Shown here: in pieces, positions 1 through 7,529 of the stretch | Position numbering within the stretch: the first letter of the stretch is position 1 | Layout of the letters: each line of letters starts with the position of its first letter | NCBI RefSeq assembly: GCF_009720655.1 | Contig: NZ_WNKS01000021.1 | Coordinates: forward strand, 1 to 64,000 | DNA: 64,000 bases | DNA from: Rhodoblastus acidophilus | GTDB lineage: Bacteria > Pseudomonadota > Alphaproteobacteria > Rhizobiales > Beijerinckiaceae | Reading direction: 5' to 3' | Position numbers and translations under genes: made by a program | The notes under the pieces: generated by a model | Databases searched by the model: none | What the model was told of the DNA's origin: nothing | Seen by the model: the letters and a program-made list of their open reading frames with translations, nothing else

Positions 1-51
1 CTTCTCGCCAACGCCGCTCCAGGACCGGCGAGCGCGGGAGTTTCCCCATGA
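1..51 (+). CDS. istA: IS21 transposase IstA, C-terminal tail (partial)
   Basis: Frame 1 is open from the window edge for 16 codons and stops at TGA 49-51. That stop overlaps the istB ATG (48-50) in an ATGA arrangement, the usual translational coupling of istA and istB in IS21-family elements. The residues themselves are too few for a family match, so the call rests on position. The rest of istA lies outside the window. Confidence 0.6.
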   Translation, partial: LLANAAPGPASAGVSP

Positions 52-896
52 CGATGCCGCAGGATCCGACCTCGCCGACCATCGTCGCGCCGCAAGTGCT
101 GCTGGGCAATCATCTCAAGGCGTTGAAGCTTCCCACCTTTGCGCGCGAGTACGAGAAGGTGGCGATGGAATCGGCGCGCGACAGCGCCGACTACCCGCGC
201 TATCTGCTACGTCTGTGCGAACTGGAGCGCATCGACCGCGAACGACGCAACGTCGAGCGCCGGATTCGCCAGGCCCGCTTTTCTCAGGTCAAGAGCCTCG
301 ACACTTTCGACTTCGCCGCCCAGCCGTCGCTCAACAAATCGCTGGTGCTGGAGTTGGCGCGCGGCGAATGGATCGAGAAGCGGCAGAATTGCATCGCGCT
401 GGGGCCATCCGGCACGGGAAAGACTCACGTCGCCCTGGCCTTGGGGCTTGCCGCCTGCCAGAAGGGCCACAGCGTCGCCTTCACGACGGCCGCCGCCCTG
501 GTGCATGAACTCATGGAAGCGCGCGACGAACGCCGGTTGCGCGCGCTGCAAAAGCATCTCAACACCGTCAAGCTGCTGATCGTCGATGAACTTGGCTATG
601 TGCCGTTCACGGCCGTCGGTTCGGAGTTGCTCTTCGAGGTCTTCAGCCAACGCTACGAACGCGGCGCCACCTTGGTGACCAGCAATCTGCCCTTCGATGA
701 ATGGACTTCGGTCTTCGGCTCGGAACGGCTGACCGGCGCCTTGCTCGATCGCCTGACTCACCACGTCCACATTTTGGAAATGAACGGCGACAGCTTCCGG
801 CTCGCCGCCAGCAAGAAAGCTCAGCGCAGATCCGGCCACGCGGCGAACCTCGCCGCGAAAGCAACCAGCCAAGGAGACGTTGAGCCCAAACTCTAA
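48..896 (+). CDS. istB: IS21-family helper ATPase IstB
   Basis: IstB is the AAA+ (DnaA/DnaC-like) ATP-binding partner of the IstA transposase and helps target-DNA capture. The 282-residue protein has a helical N-terminal domain (about 15-90), a Walker A GPSGTGKT at about 119-126 and a Walker B LLIVDE at about 176-181. A sensor-like TSNLPF motif follows. Length is typical for IstB and no frameshift is seen, so the gene looks intact. The start is the ATG overlapping the istA stop. A strong inverted repeat and the IS end lie downstream. Confidence 0.94.
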   Translation: MTMPQDPTSPTIVAPQVLLGNHLKALKLPTFAREYEKVAMESARDSADYPRYLLRLCELERIDRERRNVERRIRQARFSQVKSLDTFDFAAQPSLNKSLVLELARGEWIEKRQNCIALGPSGTGKTHVALALGLAACQKGHSVAFTTAAALVHELMEARDERRLRALQKHLNTVKLLIVDELGYVPFTAVGSELLFEVFSQRYERGATLVTSNLPFDEWTSVFGSERLTGALLDRLTHHVHILEMNGDSFRLAASKKAQRRSGHAANLAAKATSQGDVEPKL

Positions 897-901
897 ATCG
901 C

Positions 902-954
902 CCGCGCGCATTGAGCCGCGCTTCGCTACGCTCCGCGCGGCTCAATGCGCGCGG
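902..954. other. 19-bp perfect hairpin after istB
   Basis: A perfect 19-bp inverted repeat (902-920 against 936-954, 15-nt loop) lies a few bases after the istB stop and inside the IS. There is no adjoining T-tract, so intrinsic termination is not obvious. It may block transcription or act structurally at the 3' end of the IS transcript. Confidence 0.6.
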
Positions 955-1092
955 CAACGCCAAAACACCGGGGCCTTGCGGCCCTTTTCTCTCAACCCGA
1001 CTGGTACACTTTTACGCCGCCACTTGGCACATTTTGTCGCCGCCGTTGACAGCTACACCACGCCAGGGGACACGATCTCGGTTCAGGGTCTT

Positions 1093-1377
1093 TCAGGCGC
1101 GCCCTTGCGCGAATCTTTTTGGCGCGAGCATGAAGATTCGTTCAGTGCCATATGGCCAGTAGATCAGGAATCGGGCTTCCGGCCATGCATCGGACTTGCA
1201 ATTCAACAATACCGGGTCGTCGCGGATGATCGCCGTTTCGTTGCGTTCGGCTTGCGCTTTGAACAGCACTTCCAGTTCATGCGGCGCTTCGATGAATGAC
1301 ATTTCGGAGAGCGGATAGGTTCGGTCGATGAAGGGGTAGTCACCTTCTGGTAGCACCGGTGCTTCATTTAATTTCAT
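1093..1377 (-). CDS. Hypothetical protein, 94 aa
   Basis: Not recognised. The reading frame starts at an ATG and encodes a soluble, fairly acidic protein with aromatic clusters (WPYG, LIYW) and no membrane segment or signal peptide. The stop lies about 40 bp from the IS21 end, so the gene could be an older fragment of the flanking island, but direct disruption is not shown. No strong ribosome binding site is visible. It is followed upstream on the same strand by the PIN toxin pair. Confidence 0.4.
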   Translation of the reverse strand: MKLNEAPVLPEGDYPFIDRTYPLSEMSFIEAPHELEVLFKAQAERNETAIIRDDPVLLNCKSDAWPEARFLIYWPYGTERIFMLAPKRFAQGRA

Positions 1378-1412
1378 TTTCGTTCGCTTGTCGGGGTGAA
1401 ATTTGCTGCCGG

Positions 1413-2129
1413 TTAAAGCGATAGAACGTGCGAGCGCAAGACATCGACCGTCTCATACGGTTTCCGAAGGATCAGTTCGGAAATCCTATTCCGCTCGCGC
1501 GGAAATCCGCCCTTCGCCTGAAGGATTTCCGCGCGATTTCGTTTTCGCGGATCGCGAAGCGATCTTGCGGAAACCGTATCAGTCAACCCACAGGCTTCCA
1601 TATCAAGCAACAGCAATTCAGCCGTTTTTTCCGGCTTTTTGAATCGGTGCCGCATGACGCGGATCGCTGCGACCGCCCGACCGGGGTCGAGGTCGATTGT
1701 ATCTGCTATGAACGAGTCGGCGGAGCGGGCGTAAAGGTTTAGGGGTGCAAGGATTTCCGTCGGGAAATGCTTCAGATTGTCCGTGACTATCGCCGACGCC
1801 TGCGTTTTCAAGGCTGCGGCCACGACATGGGCATCGTTGGGATCCGGAAGCTTGCCGCAAAGAGAAAGGTATTGCTCGAAATCAGAAACCATCGCTTCTT
1901 CAAAAGCGGCCTCCATTTTACCTCTGGCTCGCTTTGCTTGTTCTGCGGCTTCGGGAGCGCCCCGTCGCTCGTAGATGCCTTGAATAGCTCGTTCCGTTTC
2001 AACAAGAACTGGCTCCGACCAGCGGAGGCGGAAAAATTCCGCCTCCGCTAAGGTCAAGAGCAGGTTTCGTTTTAAGACACCTACCAAACAGCAGGCGTCA
2101 ACAAATGCGGTGAAACGATTGGCAAACAC
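1413..2129 (-). CDS. PIN-domain (VapC-like) toxin with repeat-derived C-terminal tail
   Basis: The N-terminal about 180 residues carry PIN-nuclease acidic residues in order: D in FVDACC (about 11), an E in the ETERAI stretch (about 46), PDPNDAHVV (about 97) and VTDN (about 116). PIN toxins are Mg-dependent ribonucleases, so RNA cleavage is the expected activity. The GTG start follows the stop of the antitoxin-like gene by 3 nt, indicating coupling. From about residue 184 the frame runs for about 41 residues through a 125-bp repeat (1455-1579) and then about 14 more to the stop. This tail is absent from ordinary PIN domains, so either the repeat was tolerated as an extension or the native C-terminus was lost. 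Confidence 0.75.
   Translation of the reverse strand: MFANRFTAFVDACCLVGVLKRNLLLTLAEAEFFRLRWSEPVLVETERAIQGIYERRGAPEAAEQAKRARGKMEAAFEEAMVSDFEQYLSLCGKLPDPNDAHVVAAALKTQASAIVTDNLKHFPTEILAPLNLYARSADSFIADTIDLDPGRAVAAIRVMRHRFKKPEKTAELLLLDMEACGLTDTVSARSLRDPRKRNRAEILQAKGGFPRERNRISELILRKPYETVDVLRSHVLSL
1455..1579 (-). repeat. 125-bp palindromic repeat, copy A (inside PIN toxin gene)
   Basis: Read on the minus strand this has the same orientation as copy C at 9138-9262. It shows the same modules: a GATCGC-TTC-GCGATC hairpin, a CGCGCGGAAATC/GATTTCCGCGCG hairpin and a terminal hairpin, with ends ATACGGTTTCC and GGAAACCGTAT. It is exactly 125 bp, like copies B and C. All of it is translated as part of the PIN gene. 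Confidence 0.9.
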
Positions 2130-2132
2130 AGC

Positions 2133-2588
2133 TTACAATAACTCCGCGTCCATCTCGGCGAGATCAGCGAGCGCATCGCTGCGTCTCCTGTCTCTCGCTC
2201 TTTTATATTCGAACAGATCGTTCGCCTTGATCCGTCGATGACGACCAACCATCGAATAGGCGATCTCTTCTTTTTCGAGCAAGGCGATCAGGAATGGACG
2301 CGAAACATTTAGGATATCTGCGGCCTGCTGGGTCGTCAGCATTTGATTCACCGGGACGAGCGTCACTGCATCGCCGCTTCCAACGTGGCGAAGCAATTCT
2401 ATCAGAAGGTTCGACAGGGCTGGGCTTAGCGTAATCTCAGCCGGTATCTTGTCGTCATCCAACAGACGCAACTTGGCATCGCCCGCAGCATGTGCAGCGA
2501 TAAATTTGCGTAATTGGTTGGCTGCCGCCTTTTCATCCGCAGAAGGCAAGCGAGACCCGAGTTCCTCTGCAAAAGCTGGCATTGTCAT
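2133..2588 (-). CDS. HTH (excisionase/MerR-like) antitoxin partner of PIN toxin
   Basis: The 151-residue protein has a C-terminal helix-turn-helix: MLTTQQAADILNVSRPFLIALLE followed by [11 protein letters not shown], a MerR/excisionase-type DNA-binding fold at about residues 83-130. Genes of this type commonly sit directly before PIN-domain toxins, where they are thought to act as antitoxin and autorepressor. The start is supported by GAGGAGA 6-7 nt upstream of the ATG. Its stop precedes the toxin start by 3 nt. Four 9-bp tandem repeats lie just upstream and are candidate operator sites. Confidence 0.75.
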   Translation of the reverse strand: MTMPAFAEELGSRLPSADEKAAANQLRKFIAAHAAGDAKLRLLDDDKIPAEITLSPALSNLLIELLRHVGSGDAVTLVPVNQMLTTQQAADILNVSRPFLIALLEKEEIAYSMVGRHRRIKANDLFEYKRARDRRRSDALADLAEMDAELL

Positions 2589-2620
2589 GACTTTCTCCTC
2601 TTAACATGATCGTATGCCAC

Positions 2621-2656
2621 AAACGCAATAAACGCAATAAACGAAATAATCGAAAC
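2621..2656. repeat. Four 9-bp tandem repeats upstream of antitoxin gene
   Basis: Two exact AAACGCAAT units (2621-2629, 2630-2638) are followed by AAACGAAAT and AATCGAAAC with no gaps. The array is 33 bp upstream of the antitoxin start codon. It may bind the HTH antitoxin for autoregulation. No function can be proven from sequence. The remaining stretch up to the tRNA terminator (2657-2826) shows no convincing gene. Confidence 0.75.
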
Positions 2657-2830
2657 AGAGGCAGTCTGAGATGACCCGCGTGTAGGAATAGCGCTTGCGC
2701 CAGCCAATGCGAGACATAGATAGAACATCTCCCGATTTCATGTCGCGCCCATGTCGCGTGGAGTCGCCGGACTTCTTTTGAAATCGCTGGAAATCAAGGG
2801 AATTGGCTGCAACACGATGCAACATGAAAA

Positions 2831-2848
2831 AGCCGCCTTTCGGCGGCT
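2831..2848 (-). terminator. Intrinsic terminator of tRNA-Met
   Basis: On the minus strand AGCCGCC, a GAAA tetraloop, GGCGGCT and a run of five T form a compact hairpin with T-tract. It lies 29 bp after the tRNA 3' end. Confidence 0.85.
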
Positions 2849-2876
2849 ATTTTCGACTTAAGTCATTGAATTTGAA

Positions 2877-2953
2877 TGGTAGCGGAGGAGGGACTCGAAC
2901 CCCCGACACAAGGATTATGATTCCTCTGCTCTAGCCGGCTGAGCTACTCCGCC
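2877..2953 (-). tRNA. tRNA-Met (CAT), elongator type
   Basis: The 77-nt minus-strand sequence starts GGCGGAG, pairs with CTCCGCT before the encoded CCA, has a D-loop GCTCAGCCGGCTAGAGC, the anticodon loop ATCATAA and the T-loop GTTCGAGTC. The anticodon CAT with a G1-C72 pair fits elongator tRNA-Met rather than the initiator, which has a mismatched first pair. An Ile2 (lysidine) tRNA also reads CAT but differs in stem sequence. The tRNA borders the region holding the IS and the toxin pair, so it may be an island attachment site; no duplicated 3' end was seen. Confidence 0.93.
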
Positions 2954-3032
2954 CCGAACACGAGTTGCGCTCGCGTTTGAGTGCGCGGTCTATAGGACGC
3001 CCCGACCCGCCCTGTCAAGGAAGAGCGAGCCC

Positions 3033-3692
3033 TCAATATACCTTTTCAATCCGCGTCAGTGTGAATAGCCCCAGCGGCGCGATCTTGCGCCGTTCCACGA
3101 GCTTCAAATCATTTCGCGAGGCGATCCAGTCGCCCAGAATCGCCCAGGGAAATTCCGGCCGCCAGCCCAGCGACGCCGAACGCTTGCCCATCCACCGCTC
3201 GATCCACGCAATCGGACCCGCTTCAGCGCCCACGTGATTCACCAGCACGATCTCGCCGCCCACCTTGGTCACCCGCGCCAGTTCCGCCATGGTCGCGTGC
3301 GGGTCGGGAACGACCGTCAGAACATAGGGCGCCACCGTCGCATCAAAGCTTCCGTCGGCGAAGGCGAGCCGCGTCGCATCCATCACGCACAGGCCTTTCA
3401 CGCGCGTCAGCGAATCGCGGATGATGCGGTCCTGGGCGCGGCGCAGCATGGGCTCGGAGAGATCGACGCCGACCAACTCCACCTCCGCGTCGAACATCGG
3501 CAATTCCAGGCCGGTGCCGACGCCGACATCCAACACTTTTCCGCCAAGCCGCTGCGCCGCCGCCACCGCCGCGCGGCGCCCGGGCGCCATCACCGCGGTG
3601 AAGGCCAAGTCGTAAATCGGCGCCCAGCGGGCGTAGGCTTCCTCGACATGCGCGTTTTCAATCTGCGCGAGATCGCGCGGCATTTGATTCAT
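3033..3692 (-). CDS. Class I SAM-dependent methyltransferase, PmtA-like
   Basis: A Rossmann methyltransferase of 219 aa with motif [14 protein letters not shown] (about residues 49-61), an acidic motif II end at GVDLSEPM and motif IV-like [13 protein letters not shown]. The pattern resembles the Rhodobacter/rhizobial phosphatidylethanolamine N-methyltransferase (PmtA) group, which makes phosphatidylcholine, but the substrate cannot be read from motifs alone. The ATG overlaps the mnmA stop (ATGA), so the two are translationally coupled. Earlier in-frame starts would overlap mnmA by over 100 nt and are less likely. Confidence 0.75.
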   Translation of the reverse strand: MNQMPRDLAQIENAHVEEAYARWAPIYDLAFTAVMAPGRRAAVAAAQRLGGKVLDVGVGTGLELPMFDAEVELVGVDLSEPMLRRAQDRIIRDSLTRVKGLCVMDATRLAFADGSFDATVAPYVLTVVPDPHATMAELARVTKVGGEIVLVNHVGAEAGPIAWIERWMGKRSASLGWRPEFPWAILGDWIASRNDLKLVERRKIAPLGLFTLTRIEKVY

Positions 3693-4879
3693 GCTCTTTT
3701 CCGGCGAAAAGCCGGCTCCTCTTGGGCGGATTCCGCGCTGCGGATGAAACCGCCGCCGAGAACGCGCGCGCGCGGCCCGGCATTCTCGTAAAACACACAA
3801 GCCTGTCCGGGGGCGACGCCGTTCTCGCCCTCGACGAACTCGACCACGATTTCTTCGCCGCGACGCATCAAAACCGCCGCCGCCGGCGGGCGCGTGGAGC
3901 GCACCCGCGCCACGATCTCGCGCCCCAGCGCGTCATCCAGCGTTCCCGGCCCGATCCAGTTCACGTCGCGCAGCGCCACCCGCTTTGTCGACAGGGCTTC
4001 GCGCGGGCCGACGGTGACGCGGGCGTTGGCCGCATCGATCCGCACCACATAGAGCGGTTCGCCGCCCACGCTGGCGCTGGCGCCGAGGCCAAGGCCTTTT
4101 CGCTGGCCGATGGTGTAATGCATCACGCCCGCGTGGCGACCGAGCACGCGGCCGTCGACATGGACGATGTCACCGGGCGTGGCCGCCTGCGGGGCCAGTT
4201 TTTCCACGAGGTCGCTGTAGCGGCCGGTGGGGACGAAACAGATGTCCTGGCTGTCGGGCTTCTCGGCGACGCCAAGGCCGAGGCGCCGCGCATGTTCGCG
4301 CACCTCCGGCTTGCTCATTTCGCCCAGCGGGAAGCGCAGCAGGCGCAATTGGTCGCGGGTGGTCGAAAACAAGAAGTAGGACTGGTCGCGGTCGGGATCC
4401 AGGGCGCGGTAAAGCGCCCTCTCCTCCTCCCCGTCGGCGCGCGAGGCGATGTAGTGGCCGGTGGCCAAAATGTCGGCCCCGAGGTCGCGGGCCATGCCGA
4501 ACAGGTCGATGAACTTGATCTGGCTGTTGCAGGCCACGCAGGGAATGGGCGTTTCGCCTTCCGCGTAGGACTGGGCGAAGGCGTCGATCACCTTGGCGCG
4601 GAAATTCTGCTCGTAATTGAGCACGTAATGCGGAATGCCGATCAGGTCGGCGGCCTGGCGCGCGTCATAAATGTCCTGGCCCGCGCAGCAGGCGCCCGGC
4701 CGGTGCTCGATCTCGCCATGGTCGTAGAGCTGCATGGTGACGCCGATGACGTCATAGCCCTGCTCCTTCAGCAGGCCGGCGACAACAGAGGAATCGACGC
4801 CGCCCGACATGGCGACGACGACGCGGGTCTGCGCCGGCGGCTTGGCCAGATCGAGGGAATTTTTGGCGTACGTCGTCAT
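3689..4879 (-). CDS. mnmA: tRNA-specific 2-thiouridylase MnmA
   Basis: MnmA adenylates and thiolates U34 of tRNA-Glu, -Gln and -Lys. The 396-aa protein has the PP-loop SGGVDSS at about 25-31, the catalytic cysteine pair region PCVACN (Cys114, Cys117) and the second cysteine in the CFVPTG segment. These are the residues used for persulfide transfer. The ATG at 4877-4879 is chosen because the conserved domain starts about 19 residues later and the longer frame adds only basic, non-conserved residues. It is divergent from sciP. Confidence 0.95.
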   Translation of the reverse strand: MTTYAKNSLDLAKPPAQTRVVVAMSGGVDSSVVAGLLKEQGYDVIGVTMQLYDHGEIEHRPGACCAGQDIYDARQAADLIGIPHYVLNYEQNFRAKVIDAFAQSYAEGETPIPCVACNSQIKFIDLFGMARDLGADILATGHYIASRADGEEERALYRALDPDRDQSYFLFSTTRDQLRLLRFPLGEMSKPEVREHARRLGLGVAEKPDSQDICFVPTGRYSDLVEKLAPQAATPGDIVHVDGRVLGRHAGVMHYTIGQRKGLGLGASASVGGEPLYVVRIDAANARVTVGPREALSTKRVALRDVNWIGPGTLDDALGREIVARVRSTRPPAAAVLMRRGEEIVVEFVEGENGVAPGQACVFYENAGPRARVLGGGFIRSAESAQEEPAFRRKRA

Positions 4880-5205
4880 CTGGGAGGGAACTTTCCTGCG
4901 GCTGAGCCTCCGGTTTGGCGAAGACCTCGGAGCCACCCCTCTTCAATAAGGGTTTGACCGCACGATTTCAACGCGCCGGGGGCAAAAGAGGGAGTTCGCC
5001 GCCTCGCGGCTTACGGTTAACGGCCGATTTCGAGGCGCCTCAATTGGAGACATTTTGGCCGCGCTGGAAAGGAATTGGCAAGAAACTGACGCGCAAACAA
5101 GCATTTATACGTCGATTTGCGCCCTTGGGCGAAAGTGTTTCTTAAGCGGACAGCTTTACTGTCGGCAACCGTAGTAAGGGTTCTCCGCGTAAGTGAGTGA
5201 GTAGC
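4880..5205. other. Divergent mnmA/sciP intergenic region
   Basis: These 326 bp hold no convincing gene. They must carry the promoters of mnmA and sciP. No canonical TTAA-N7-TTAA CtrA box was found; single TTAA words occur near 5018 and 5142. Confidence 0.5.
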
Positions 5206-5481
5206 ATGACCGAGCCCCATCGTCCGAGGGTCAAATATGTCATTGGTCCAGATGGCAGCCCGCTGACCATCGCCGATCTCCCCCCGCCCTCCACGAAACG
5301 TTGGGTTATCCGGCGCAAGGCCGAAGTCGTCGCCGCCGTGCGCGGCGGGCTGCTCTCGCTGGAAGAGGCGTGCAGCCGCTATACTTTGACCGTGGACGAA
5401 TTCCTGTCCTGGCAGATGTCGATCGACCAGCATGGGCTCGCCGGACTGCGCACCACGCGCTTGCAGCAGTATCGGCAGTAA
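5206..5481 (+). CDS. sciP: CtrA inhibitor SciP (DUF1153)
   Basis: SciP binds CtrA and blocks CtrA-activated transcription in Caulobacter and relatives. The 91-aa protein is almost entirely the DUF1153 domain: VKYVIGPDGSPLTIADLP, then TKRWVIRRKAEVVAAVRGG and a helix-turn-helix-like LLSLEEACSRYTLTVDEFLSW, ending GLRTTRLQQYRQ. The ATG at 5206 gives the normal MTEPHRPRV start; a GTG nine bases upstream is less likely. An intrinsic terminator follows. It lies 2.5 kb from ctrA. Confidence 0.96.
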   Translation: MTEPHRPRVKYVIGPDGSPLTIADLPPPSTKRWVIRRKAEVVAAVRGGLLSLEEACSRYTLTVDEFLSWQMSIDQHGLAGLRTTRLQQYRQ

Positions 5482-5502
5482 GGCTTCCCGACTCGGGTTT
5501 AG

Positions 5503-5529
5503 ACGCCGGCCGCGAGGCCGGCGTTTTTT
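5503..5529 (+). terminator. Intrinsic terminator after sciP
   Basis: A 9-bp stem (5503-5511/5516-5524, ACGCCGGCC with GCGA loop) is followed by a T-run. It sits 22 bp after the sciP stop. Confidence 0.9.
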
Positions 5530-5539
5530 GTTGCGAGCC

Positions 5540-5890
5540 TCAAATCTTGGAGCGCGCCAAGGCCAGAAGCGACGTGTCGTCCCCCCTGATGCGGTTTGCG
5601 AACGATCCGTTCGGAAACCGCATTCCACTCGCGCGGAAATCCGCCCTTCGCTTGGAGAATTTCCGTGCGATTTCGTTTTCGCAGATCGCGGAGCGATCTT
5701 GCGGAAACCGTATGAAAGGGTCAGCCAAGACTTTTCCCAGGCTGGATGTGAGCGCCCACAAGGCGCGACTCTCCGCCTCATGCTCGATCGAGAGCGCACC
5801 GGTCCTATCGAAAAGCTGAAGCGGGTCGAACAGGACAAGGGACTCGACGGACGTGAGGCTCACGATGATCTCGTCCTCGCTCGACAGCAA
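5540..5890 (-). CDS. Small hypothetical protein interrupted by a translated repeat
   Basis: Not recognised as a named family. The first about 57 residues are acidic and protein-like (LVLFDPLQLFDRTG, ALSIEHEAESRALWALTSSLG). Then about 42 residues come from the 125-bp repeat copy B, and the frame resumes with DDTSLLALARSKI. The start is weak: TTG at 5890 or a GTG at 5863, with no ATG. It begins 5 nt after the preceding membrane-protein gene stops, so it probably belongs to that operon. Because the repeat is 125 bp (not a multiple of three), a clean insertion would have shifted frame unless a small duplication accompanied it; the gene may therefore be broken. Confidence 0.45.
   Translation of the reverse strand: MLSSEDEIIVSLTSVESLVLFDPLQLFDRTGALSIEHEAESRALWALTSSLGKVLADPFIRFPQDRSAICENEIARKFSKRRADFRASGMRFPNGSFANRIRGDDTSLLALARSKI
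5589..5713 (-). repeat. 125-bp palindromic repeat, copy B
   Basis: Same length, module order and minus-strand orientation as copy A, with several substitutions (for example ATGCGGTTTGC at the 5589 end). It is read in a different frame from copy A. The outer end is more diverged than in A and C, suggesting an older insertion. Confidence 0.88.
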
Positions 5891-5895
5891 TGGAC

Positions 5896-6921
5896 CTATT
5901 TCGGGTCGGCGGGCTCCCGCTTATCGTCCGCGATCTGCTGGTGATGCACGATCGCCTCGGATAGGCGCCGTTTTTCAAATCCGAGCACGACGAAAACCGC
6001 AAGGCCGAGCGGGATCAGCAGATAGAACAGGCGAAACAGCAGCAGCGCCGCCAAAACCCCGTCCTGCGGCGCGCCCGGCATGGATTTCAGGAAGACCAGT
6101 TCGAGCACGCCGAGACCTCCCGGCGCGTTCGAGGCCAAGGCCGCCGAAAACGAGAAGATGAACACCAGCAGGACCACGACGAAGCCGGGATTGCCGGCTT
6201 CCGGCAGGGCGAAATAGATGATGCCCGCGGCCCCGATCAGTTCGGCGGGCGCGGCGAGCAATTGGCGCGCGACCACGGGAAGCCGGGGATATTCGATGCG
6301 GACGCCGGAAATCGTCAGCGAGGGCAGGTGCAACACCGATCCGGCGACATAGAGCGCGACGGCGCCGACCAGCCCGGCGCCGATCAAGTGCGCGCTTCTC
6401 GGGTCGGCGAGCCAGGGCCGCAAAAATTCCGGCATCAGGCCGCCGATCCGCGCCAGCGCGTGTGGCTTGATGAGCAGTCCGACGCCGCCGAGCAGCACTT
6501 CGCCGAGCATGAAGGTCAGCGAGCAGAACGCCACGAGAATGGCGACCTGTCCCGCGCTCAGCCCCTTGGACGTGTAGCCGCGATAGCGCACCGCCGCGCC
6601 GGAGACCACGGACGCGCCGATATTGTGCGACAGCGCATAGGTGGTGAACGAGCAGGCGGCGACGAAGCGCCACGAAATATTCTTGACGCCCAGATGGATC
6701 AGGGCGATGCGGTCATAGGCGGCGAGCGCGGCATAGGCGAGCAGGGTCGAGAGCACCGCCAGCGCGTAATGGGTTGCTGGAATGGCGCGGAAGGCCGCGA
6801 TCAGTTGCGGGCCGAGCTGCTGTCCCGCGAATTCGCGATAGAGCAGCCAAAAGGAAACCCCGACCGCGCAAAAACCGACGGCCGGCCAGATGTAATCGAG
6901 ATTGCGTTTGATGAAATCCAT
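5896..6921 (-). CDS. Lysylphosphatidylglycerol synthase transmembrane (YbhN/UPF0104) family protein
   Basis: The 341-aa protein has about eight hydrophobic segments and the YbhN/LPG-synthase transmembrane fold: a VGFCAVGVSFWLLYREF start, a conserved SHNIGASVVSGAAVRYRGY segment (YRGY about residue 110) and the NAPGGLGVLELVFL motif (about 265-280). In MprF such domains flip lysyl-PG; stand-alone members lack the aminoacyl-transferase domain, so this is a flippase-like or lipid-related membrane protein of unknown substrate. An AGGA precedes the ATG at 6921; a 44-residue polar N-terminal extension from 7053 is possible. It shares direction with fliJ. Confidence 0.8.
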   Translation of the reverse strand: MDFIKRNLDYIWPAVGFCAVGVSFWLLYREFAGQQLGPQLIAAFRAIPATHYALAVLSTLLAYAALAAYDRIALIHLGVKNISWRFVAACSFTTYALSHNIGASVVSGAAVRYRGYTSKGLSAGQVAILVAFCSLTFMLGEVLLGGVGLLIKPHALARIGGLMPEFLRPWLADPRSAHLIGAGLVGAVALYVAGSVLHLPSLTISGVRIEYPRLPVVARQLLAAPAELIGAAGIIYFALPEAGNPGFVVVLLVFIFSFSAALASNAPGGLGVLELVFLKSMPGAPQDGVLAALLLFRLFYLLIPLGLAVFVVLGFEKRRLSEAIVHHQQIADDKREPADPK

Positions 6922-7130
6922 GCGGGTCCTGCGAGCTGGCTCCCGCCGCGCGCGAGCGCTTTCATTCGAAACGCCTGTCGGCGAAGATGCGTCCATAATG
7001 GAAGACTCTTCGCGCGAAGCGCACAGGCTTTCAGAAGACGTTTCGGGGAGCATTCAGGCGATTCCCACGGCCGCGCGCAAAAGGAATGGCCTGTTTGCTA
7101 CAGGCGCGGCCGCAAGGCAAGCCTTACCGC

Positions 7131-7529
7131 TCAGGCGCGCGCGCCGCGCAGGCCAGAGAGGTCGATGGCGTCGCGGGCGATGTCGACGAGCGCGGGGCCT
7201 TTTTCCCGGCTTTCCAGAACCTGCGCCTTCGACAGTTCGTCGCTGGCGAGATCCAGGGCCGCCCGCGCCTCTTCGAGCTGGTGCTTCAGCTCGTCGGCGG
7301 AATGGGCGAGGTTGTCGCGGCGGGTGCGCGCCGCGCGGGCATAGGTCGAATAGGCGTAGTGGTTCTGGTCCTTGACCCCGGTGCGCTGCTCCTCCGCGGC
7401 GATTTCCCGGTCGAGGTCTCCGGCCATGCGGCCGAATTCCGCGATCATCATCTCGATCTGGGCCACACGGCGGCGTTTTTCATCCACCTGAAATTTCTTG
7501 AGACGGACGAGCGTATCCCGCGACTTCAT
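7131..7529 (-). CDS. fliJ: Flagellar export chaperone-like protein FliJ
   Basis: FliJ is the coiled-coil stalk protein that links the flagellar export ATPase FliI to the export gate. The 132-aa product is highly charged and helical throughout. It opens MKSRDTLVRLKKFQVDEKRRRVAQIE, a typical FliJ N-terminus, and has a second long helix around 75-110. Divergent fliJ-ctrA organisation is common in Hyphomicrobiales. The start at 7529 is chosen because the extra upstream residues are not FliJ-like. Confidence 0.85.
   Translation of the reverse strand: MKSRDTLVRLKKFQVDEKRRRVAQIEMMIAEFGRMAGDLDREIAAEEQRTGVKDQNHYAYSTYARAARTRRDNLAHSADELKHQLEEARAALDLASDELSKAQVLESREKGPALVDIARDAIDLSGLRGARA

Larger units (their letters stand above)
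1..1051 (+). mobile_element. IS21-family insertion sequence, right part
   Basis: The element enters from the left edge and contains the istA tail and istB. The right end is placed near 1051. There two degenerate tandem copies of a 19-bp motif are seen (1003-1021 and 1026-1044, starting GGTACA and GGCACA and both ending CGCCGCC), followed by TTGACA. Multiple internal terminal repeats and a CA terminus are characteristic of IS21 ends. The target-site duplication cannot be checked because the left end is missing. Confidence 0.8.

Noticed and set aside
2601-2825. 74-codon minus-strand frame between the antitoxin gene and the tRNA terminator
   Set aside because: It covers the 9-bp iterons and gives a biased Cys/Tyr tail; no ribosome binding site or family resemblance.
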